10,955 nucleotides of DNA from Candidatus Odinarchaeota archaeon (GTDB lineage: Archaea > Asgardarchaeota > JAGGXT01): contig JAGGXT010000235.1 of NCBI GenBank assembly GCA_021162905.1, forward strand, positions 1-10,955, read 5' to 3'. The notes below the pieces were generated by a model. It was given only the letters and a program-made list of their open reading frames with translations. It searched no databases and was not told the origin of the DNA. The stretch's first letter is position 1; every line of letters starts with the position of its first letter. Positions 6,578 through 10,955 of this stretch are shown in pieces. A program made the position numbers and the translations under genes.

Positions 6578-7462
6578 TTATTTTACAATTTTTAATTTAA
6601 TCAATGAAACTTTTAAGAAATTAAATATTTGGCTTTCCAATGCGCTTATTTGTCGCTTAAGTAGATTTTGGAACAATGATTTAAGTTTATTAGTGCGTAA
6701 TACGTATTTTCGCCCTCTACGATTTATTATAAAACTTAGAAATGTCTCTATAGCCTGCCTTTTGTTATAACGAGAAACAAGAAGAGAATTGATCATCCCT
6801 AAGAGGAGGGGATACCTTAGAAGAGCCATAGAAATGCCATATCCATATGCTTCCAGGATGTCAATATGAGTTGTGGGTGGGTAAAAGTTTCTGTCATAGC
6901 TCGAAAAAGTAACATGATAGCCCATAGAAATAGCTTTTAGTATAAGATATCCAGCCCAACCAAAATTCAAGGGGAACTTTAAACCGATCTTTTTCCAAAA
7001 TTTGAAGTTTATAAGGTATCCGAACTTCCATGAGTCTAAAATAGGGAATATTGTTTTATCAAAATACACTATATTCATTACAGATTTTGTTTGTTCTGCC
7101 CGTTTAACAAGTATTTCTATAAAAGATGGATCTACTATTGATCCTGCACTTAAAATAAGAATATAGTCCCAGCTTTTACTTATTTCGGCTACCTTTTTAA
7201 TACCTTGATTTATCACAAACGCTAGAAGAGGGGACGTACTGAAAATAGTATATTTTTTAATCCTTTTTTTACGTATATCAACAACAATAGCACCCATTTT
7301 GTGGGCCGTCTGAAAGATTTTTTCGGATATCAAATTAATTACTACTATTGTTTTTGGCTTTAGATGTTGATTATTTAAAGATTTGAGAGTCCCTAATATT
7401 TTTTGTTCCTCACTGAATATAGGAACAACCACGGCAACTTTTTTTGAAGCAAATATGTCCAT
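6578..7462 (-). CDS. GT2-like glycosyltransferase with degenerate active-site motifs
   Basis: This 294-aa protein has a GT-A-like N-terminal domain. The opening V-A-V-V-V-P-I-F-S-E-E (9-19) and the L-x2-L-x3-H-L-x-P-K-x-I-V-V-I segment (26-42) match family 2 glycosyltransferases. The place where the family has D-x-D (after W-D-Y-I-L-I-L, 98-104) reads S-A-G-S-I-V-D-P (105-112), so the usual metal/sugar-nucleotide aspartates are missing, as is the usual N-D-G-S-x-D after the second strand (V-I-N-L-I-S-E). F-G-W-A-G (167-171) could be the acceptor-side loop. A hydrophobic stretch (213-229) and a very basic C-terminus (245-270) suggest peripheral membrane contact. Transfer activity is doubtful; it may be a divergent enzyme or a non-catalytic relative. 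It is the last gene of the acd operon, 14 bp after the BioD-like gene, with a good GGTGA ribosome site. Confidence 0.75.
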   Translation of the reverse strand: MDIFASKKVAVVVPIFSEEQKILGTLKSLNNQHLKPKTIVVINLISEKIFQTAHKMGAIVVDIRKKRIKKYTIFSTSPLLAFVINQGIKKVAEISKSWDYILILSAGSIVDPSFIEILVKRAEQTKSVMNIVYFDKTIFPILDSWKFGYLINFKFWKKIGLKFPLNFGWAGYLILKAISMGYHVTFSSYDRNFYPPTTHIDILEAYGYGISMALLRYPLLLGMINSLLVSRYNKRQAIETFLSFIINRRGRKYVLRTNKLKSLFQNLLKRQISALESQIFNFLKVSLIKLKIVK

Positions 7463-7467
7463 CTAAT

Positions 7468-7472
7468 TCACC
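7468..7472 (-). promoter_or_regulatory. Ribosome binding site of the GT2-like gene
   Basis: GGTGA on the minus strand lies five bases before ATG 7462, inside the 14-bp gap after the BioD-like gene. Confidence 0.65.
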
Positions 7473-7476
7473 AAAA

Positions 7477-8535
7477 TCATTCTACCAATTCGTCAAGAAT
7501 CACTTTCCACTCTACATATTTTGAAATTATTTGCTTTGTGGCTTCTATCTTTTTCGCATCATCAGGAGATATCTTTCCAGTTAACCCTTCAAGCTTTGTA
7601 ACAGTAGTGTAGGTATCATATGGTACTAACAAAACTGGTACACCTTTCTCTTTTGCCCTTATTAGGACCTGCTGTGATGGAAAGAGACCACCAGTTAATA
7701 TTAAAATACTTGTATTAGTTTCTAATGCTGCAATTGCAAGATCGGCTCTATCGCCACCGGTGATTACGGCTTTATTTATTGATCTTCTAAAATATTTTAA
7801 AGCTGCCTCCGGGGTCATAGCACCTACTAATATATCCTCCACAATACGATCTATGTTTTCATGACCTTCTAATAGTTCGCCACCTAATATTTCTACGATA
7901 CTTCTAACAGTTGGTGATATTAACTCTGTTTCTTGCGGAACTACACCTAAAACCCGCACACCATTATTCTCTAGGAAGGGAGAGATTATATCGTTCATTC
8001 GTTCCTTCAAGTGATATGGAACATAATTTATAATTGCCCCTACAACATCAACATTATGATCCTTAAAGTGAGTTTTATAGAATAAAAATTTATCAACTAT
8101 ATGATCAGAATCACCATATCCAACAAGCAACACCTTTGAATTGAATTGCGTTGCAAGCTTCCAGGCTGGGAAATCATAAGCGAGAAGAAAATCTGGATCG
8201 CGACCAGCTTCGATTATAAGGAAATCTTTATTATTTATTAATCTCTGATAGCTTTCGCTTACCTTACTCTTAATTTTTTCTTTGGTTAGATCGCCTATAA
8301 ATTGATCAGAGATTCTAATAGGACCTATATCATCCTCAGAATCTGTGAGTTCTAAGGCCTTTTTCATAACTTTTACATCAAAGTCTATTGCTTTTCCATT
8401 AACAATTTTATCTATAGCCGATATAGGCTTGAAGTAACCCACTTTATATCCATTTTCCTTAAAAATTAAACTCAATCCTAAACTTAAAGAAGTTTTTCCG
8501 CTTGGACCACAACCAACAATAAATAAATTTTTCAT
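7477..8535 (-). CDS. BioD-like P-loop / DRTGG-domain protein (phosphotransacetylase N-terminal-like)
   Basis: This 352-aa protein resembles the N-terminal regulatory half of long phosphotransacetylases, without the catalytic PTA domain. Residues 1-215 form a BioD-like P-loop domain: Walker A G-C-G-P-S-G-K-T-S (8-16), the BioD-type strand Y-F-K-P (34-37), F-L-I-I-E-A-G-R-D-P (105-114) and V-V-G-A-I-I-N (164-170). Residues 216-330 form a DRTGG domain, here with V-I-T-G-G-D-R-A-D-L-A (257-267), and A-L-K-Y-F-R-R (245-251) just before it. The family often lies beside ADP-forming acetate-CoA ligases in archaea, as here, where it follows the ligase gene by 14 bp. Its biochemical role is not established. 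Nucleotide binding is likely, dethiobiotin synthesis is not, and a sensor or regulator of acyl-CoA/ATP metabolism is my inference. A GAGGTGA site six bases before the ATG supports the start. Confidence 0.9.
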   Translation of the reverse strand: MKNLFIVGCGPSGKTSLSLGLSLIFKENGYKVGYFKPISAIDKIVNGKAIDFDVKVMKKALELTDSEDDIGPIRISDQFIGDLTKEKIKSKVSESYQRLINNKDFLIIEAGRDPDFLLAYDFPAWKLATQFNSKVLLVGYGDSDHIVDKFLFYKTHFKDHNVDVVGAIINYVPYHLKERMNDIISPFLENNGVRVLGVVPQETELISPTVRSIVEILGGELLEGHENIDRIVEDILVGAMTPEAALKYFRRSINKAVITGGDRADLAIAALETNTSILILTGGLFPSQQVLIRAKEKGVPVLLVPYDTYTTVTKLEGLTGKISPDDAKKIEATKQIISKYVEWKVILDELVE

Positions 8536-8541
8536 ATATAC

Positions 8542-8548
8542 TCACCTC
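8542..8548 (-). promoter_or_regulatory. Ribosome binding site of the BioD-like/DRTGG gene
   Basis: GAGGTGA on the minus strand, six bases before ATG 8535, is a near-perfect archaeal Shine-Dalgarno sequence and the strongest one in the window. Confidence 0.75.
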
Positions 8549-8549
8549 A

Positions 8550-10670
8550 TTAAGCATGAAGAGCCATTTTTACATCAAGAGCCAATGCTCCATTTCCTTC
8601 ATCGTAAACAAATAGTGGATTTATGTCTATCTCTGCAATTTCTGGAAAATCTACAACAAGTTGACTAATTCTTAGTAGAATTTCTATAATAGATTTTATG
8701 TCTGATGGCTTTTCCCCACGAATGCCAGATAATAATGTATACGCTTTCGTCCTTTGTATCATTTCTCTGGCCTCTCTTTCTGATAATGGTGCTAAACCAA
8801 ACGATACATCTTTCAAAAAGTTAACATAGATGCCACCTAATCCAAACATTATTAAATGTCCAAACTGAGGATCCTTACTAACACCAACTATCATTTCTTT
8901 TCCTTTTGGAGCTAGGGGATATATTTCAATACCATATATTTTTGCATGAGGAGCATAATGTTTTGCATTTTCAAGAATTTCTCTGAATTTTTGCTTTACT
9001 TCCTCAGCATTTTTTATATTTATTGCAATAGCACCTATATCAGATTTATGGAGAATTTGAGGTGAAGCTATTCTTAAAACAACAGGATATCCTAATTCAT
9101 TCGCTATTTGAACAGCTTCACTTTCATTTTTTGCAAGCATTATTTTGGGTACAGGGATGCCATAAGCATGGACAATTTGAGCTGCTTCATTTCCTAATAA
9201 TACTACTCGGCCGTCATTACGTACTCTTTCTATAATCTCCTTCACCTTTTCTTTATCTACATCATTAAAGACTACTGGTTTATCCACTGGTCTTTTTAAG
9301 TACTCTCCATATCTTGCTAATGCAGAAAGAGCGCGAACTGCATTATCTGGAAATTGATATGTCGGAACTTTGTTCTCTTTTAAGAACTTTATAGCTTCAT
9401 CGACATCTGGACCACCCATAAATACCGCCAAAACAGGTTTTTCAGGATATTTCTCTTTGATTTCTATTATCTTCCTAGCTGTTTTCAATGGTTCAGTCAT
9501 AGCTTGAGGGGTTAATAAGACTATTAATGAATCAACATTATCATCTGATAATGCAACATCCATTGCGTAGTAATATCTATCAGCCTTTGCATCGCCGATG
9601 ACATCAATCGGGTTATAGATATTAGCCATTGGAGGAAGTTTCTCTTTTAATCTATTTATCGTTTCTGTTGAAAATTTAGCGAGTTTTAATCCTTCACGAA
9701 CACAAGCATCAGTTGCCAATATTCCAGGACCACCAGCATTTGTAACTATTGCAACTCTTGGTCCTTTAGGAATTGGCTGGGTGCTGAATGCTGCAGCAAA
9801 GTCAAAAAGATCACTTACACTGCTTGCTGCAATAACCCCAGTTTGTCTAAATGCTGTTTCATATGCAACAAAGCTTCCTGCGAGAGCACCAGTATGGCTG
9901 CTAGCAGCTCGAGCTCCTTCTTCAGACACCCCTCCTTTAACTATAATGACAGGCTTCTTTTTTGTAATTTCAGGCATTAATTTAAGAAACTTCTCACCAT
10001 CTTCTATAGACTCTATGTAAACAAGAATTACCTTAGTGTTGTCGTCTTTTGCAATTTCTTCCATAAAATCAATTTCATCTAAAACGGCCTTATTTCCTAA
10101 GCTAACAAACTTAGAAAATCCTATTTTCTCTTTTAGCGACCAATCTAAGATAGCAGTGCAGAGAGCTCCGCTTTGAGATATAAATGCTATATTTCCTTTG
10201 TAAGGCATGTTGCTTGCAAAGCTAGCATTTAGGGGGGTATATGTATCTATTGTACCAAGGCAGTTAGGTCCCTGTAAAGCAATATTGTATTTCTTTGCTA
10301 TATTGACTACGAGTTTTTCAAGTTTTGCACCCTCTACACCAATCTCCTTAAAGCCAGCAGATATAACAATAGCAGCCTTAACACCTTTTTTACCACACTC
10401 TTCTAAAACTAGTGGGACTATTGAAGCTTTAACCGCTATTACGGCCAAGTCCACATCATCGGGAATATCAAGCACGGATTTATAAACCTTTAATCCAAGA
10501 ATTTCTTCTGCCTTCGGATTTACAGGATAAATCTTCCCCTTATAACCATGATCTAAGAGATTTTTTACCACTGAATGACCTACTTTATATGGCTCACGAG
10601 CAGCACCTATAACCGCAACAGATTTTGGGACAAAGAGATATCTTATATTACTTTCCAACGTTACCACCAT
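8550..10670 (-). CDS. acd: ADP-forming acetate-CoA ligase, fused alpha-beta subunits
   Basis: This 706-aa enzyme converts acyl-CoA, ADP and phosphate to the free acid, CoA and ATP, a main substrate-level phosphorylation step of peptide- and sugar-fermenting archaea that can also run in reverse. Domains in order are a CoA-binding Rossmann domain (about 9-135, with P-K-S-V-A-V-I-G-A at 15-23), two succinyl-CoA-ligase-like domains (about 150-295 and 303-455) and a C-terminal ATP-grasp domain (about 470-700). The phosphorylated catalytic histidine is H259 in A-S-S-H-T-G-A-L-A-G. The second histidine of the ATP-grasp half, in the mobile loop, is H541 in I-L-H-K-S-D-I-G. E-I-D-I-N-P-L (680-686) is the ligand region of the ATP-grasp fold. 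All key residues are intact and the length fits fused forms; Thermococcales encode the two halves separately. The acyl preference (acetate, branched or aryl) cannot be read here. It is first gene of the operon with the BioD-like/DRTGG gene. The start is ATG 10670, but TTG 10658 with GGTG six bases upstream is also possible. Confidence 0.96.
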   Translation of the reverse strand: MVVTLESNIRYLFVPKSVAVIGAAREPYKVGHSVVKNLLDHGYKGKIYPVNPKAEEILGLKVYKSVLDIPDDVDLAVIAVKASIVPLVLEECGKKGVKAAIVISAGFKEIGVEGAKLEKLVVNIAKKYNIALQGPNCLGTIDTYTPLNASFASNMPYKGNIAFISQSGALCTAILDWSLKEKIGFSKFVSLGNKAVLDEIDFMEEIAKDDNTKVILVYIESIEDGEKFLKLMPEITKKKPVIIVKGGVSEEGARAASSHTGALAGSFVAYETAFRQTGVIAASSVSDLFDFAAAFSTQPIPKGPRVAIVTNAGGPGILATDACVREGLKLAKFSTETINRLKEKLPPMANIYNPIDVIGDAKADRYYYAMDVALSDDNVDSLIVLLTPQAMTEPLKTARKIIEIKEKYPEKPVLAVFMGGPDVDEAIKFLKENKVPTYQFPDNAVRALSALARYGEYLKRPVDKPVVFNDVDKEKVKEIIERVRNDGRVVLLGNEAAQIVHAYGIPVPKIMLAKNESEAVQIANELGYPVVLRIASPQILHKSDIGAIAINIKNAEEVKQKFREILENAKHYAPHAKIYGIEIYPLAPKGKEMIVGVSKDPQFGHLIMFGLGGIYVNFLKDVSFGLAPLSEREAREMIQRTKAYTLLSGIRGEKPSDIKSIIEILLRISQLVVDFPEIAEIDINPLFVYDEGNGALALDVKMALHA

Positions 10671-10712
10671 TTATAACAGTTAAAGTGAATCAGTACATGC
10701 ATAATTCGATGA

Positions 10713-10724
10713 TTATTTTAAATA
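10713..10724 (-). promoter_or_regulatory. Candidate TATA box of the acd operon
   Basis: TATTTAAAATAA on the minus strand is centred about 48 bases before ATG 10670. With a normal spacing the transcript would start near 10693, leaving a leader of about 23 bases with no Shine-Dalgarno match before the ATG. Confidence 0.45.
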
Positions 10725-10820
10725 TTTTTTTGCTTCTTTTGTTGAAAAAAGGCACAAAAAATGAAGAAAATAATGTTAATTTTTTTCTTGTCATAAAAAA
10801 TCTAAAGTTATTTCTGTTCT

Positions 10821-10843
10821 TTGTGATAATTATAATATCACAA
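10821..10843. repeat. Operator-like inverted repeat upstream of acd
   Basis: TTGTGATA - 7 bases - TATCACAA, a perfect 8-bp inverted repeat, lies about 100 bp beyond the predicted acd TATA box. The spacing and symmetry fit a dimeric regulator site; a hairpin at the 3' end of a gene entering from the right is another reading. In AT-rich DNA such an arm length can occur by chance. Confidence 0.4.
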
Positions 10844-10895
10844 TAAAGCTTGTACAATTCCTCAGTTTGTTAACTATAAAGGATTTTTTTCCACT

Positions 10896-10911
10896 TCTAA
10901 TCATCATTAGA
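10896..10911. repeat. Short inverted repeat near the right edge
   Basis: TCTAAT - CATC - ATTAGA is a 6-bp inverted repeat with a 4-base loop. It sits between a T7 run (10884-10890) and the GC-richer last 45 bases. On the plus strand it follows the T-run, so it is not a classic hairpin-T terminator in that direction. Function is unknown. Confidence 0.3.
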
Positions 10912-10955
10912 GCGCACCCTTCAGCCCCTGACTACATCACCGCATAACACATTAC

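Noticed and set aside
7477..8535. Biotin synthesis (dethiobiotin synthetase) function for the BioD-like protein
   Set aside because: Only the P-loop fold is shared. The C-terminal DRTGG domain and the neighbouring acd gene point to the phosphotransacetylase-like family instead.
9781..10485. Plus-strand open frames inside acd
   Set aside because: They are shadows of a strongly conserved minus-strand gene with all catalytic motifs intact.
10697..10846. Small plus-strand frame with two very hydrophobic stretches (Leu/Ile/Phe)
   Set aside because: T-rich DNA gives such residues automatically. There is no ribosome site, and the frame runs antisense through the acd promoter region.
10862..10940. 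C/D-box guide RNA on the minus strand (GTGATGT, CTGA, ATGATGA, CTGA in order)
   Set aside because: The box order is right but the spacings are wrong: 13 bases between D' and C' and about 35 between C' and D. The first C box also has a mismatch.
1..10955. Mobile element, CRISPR array, tRNA or rRNA genes
   Set aside because: I looked on both strands and saw no spaced direct repeats, transposase or integrase motifs, terminal repeats, or tRNA/rRNA signatures.

Overview
The window looks like chromosomal DNA of an archaeon, most likely a thermophilic member of the Thermoproteota/TACK group. The DNA is strongly AT-rich, gene starts carry GAGGTG/GGTGA-type ribosome sites, and promoter candidates are TATA-like. 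The gene content is archaeal: a short XPF nuclease without a helicase domain (nuclease plus HhH only, the crenarchaeal type), a fused ADP-forming acetate-CoA ligase, a BioD-like/DRTGG protein, and a stand-alone 3-hexulose-6-phosphate synthase. The phylum is an inference; no rRNA or other marker is present. No tRNA, rRNA, CRISPR array, transposase or integrase was seen.

Layout. 4-2433 (+): two closely spaced genes, an unrecognised 433-aa protein with a C-x-C-x2-C cluster and an atypical AAA+ ATPase. This is the least explained part of the window. 2434-2641: non-coding, with T-runs after the ATPase gene and TATA-like sequences before the next gene. 2642-3661 (+): a GltD-like FAD/NADPH oxidoreductase lacking the N-terminal Fe-S domain. 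3674-4342 (-): 3-hexulose-6-phosphate synthase, convergent with the oxidoreductase. 4343-4421: a compact divergent promoter region with one central AT box. 4422-6000 (+): XPF-type nuclease overlapping a SIRT5-like sirtuin. 6015-6491 (-): a small unrecognised protein. 6578-10670 (-): a probable operon transcribed leftward, in the order ADP-forming acetate-CoA ligase, BioD-like/DRTGG P-loop protein and a degenerate GT2-like protein, with a 14-bp gap at each junction. 10671-10955: the upstream region of that operon, with an operator-like inverted repeat and a GC-richer right edge that may be the end of another gene.

How the parts may work together. The ligase makes ATP from acyl-CoA (or activates the acid in reverse). 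The BioD-like/DRTGG protein encoded directly after it resembles the N-terminal part of long phosphotransacetylases without the catalytic domain, so a regulatory or accessory role is reasonable but unproven. The sirtuin could remove acyl groups from proteins in the same cell; that link is only inference. The hexulose-phosphate synthase probably supplies pentose phosphates by running the ribulose monophosphate pathway backwards, as known in other archaea. The XPF nuclease is for DNA repair or fork processing. The best candidate for an undescribed system is the AAA+ ATPase with its cysteine-motif partner.
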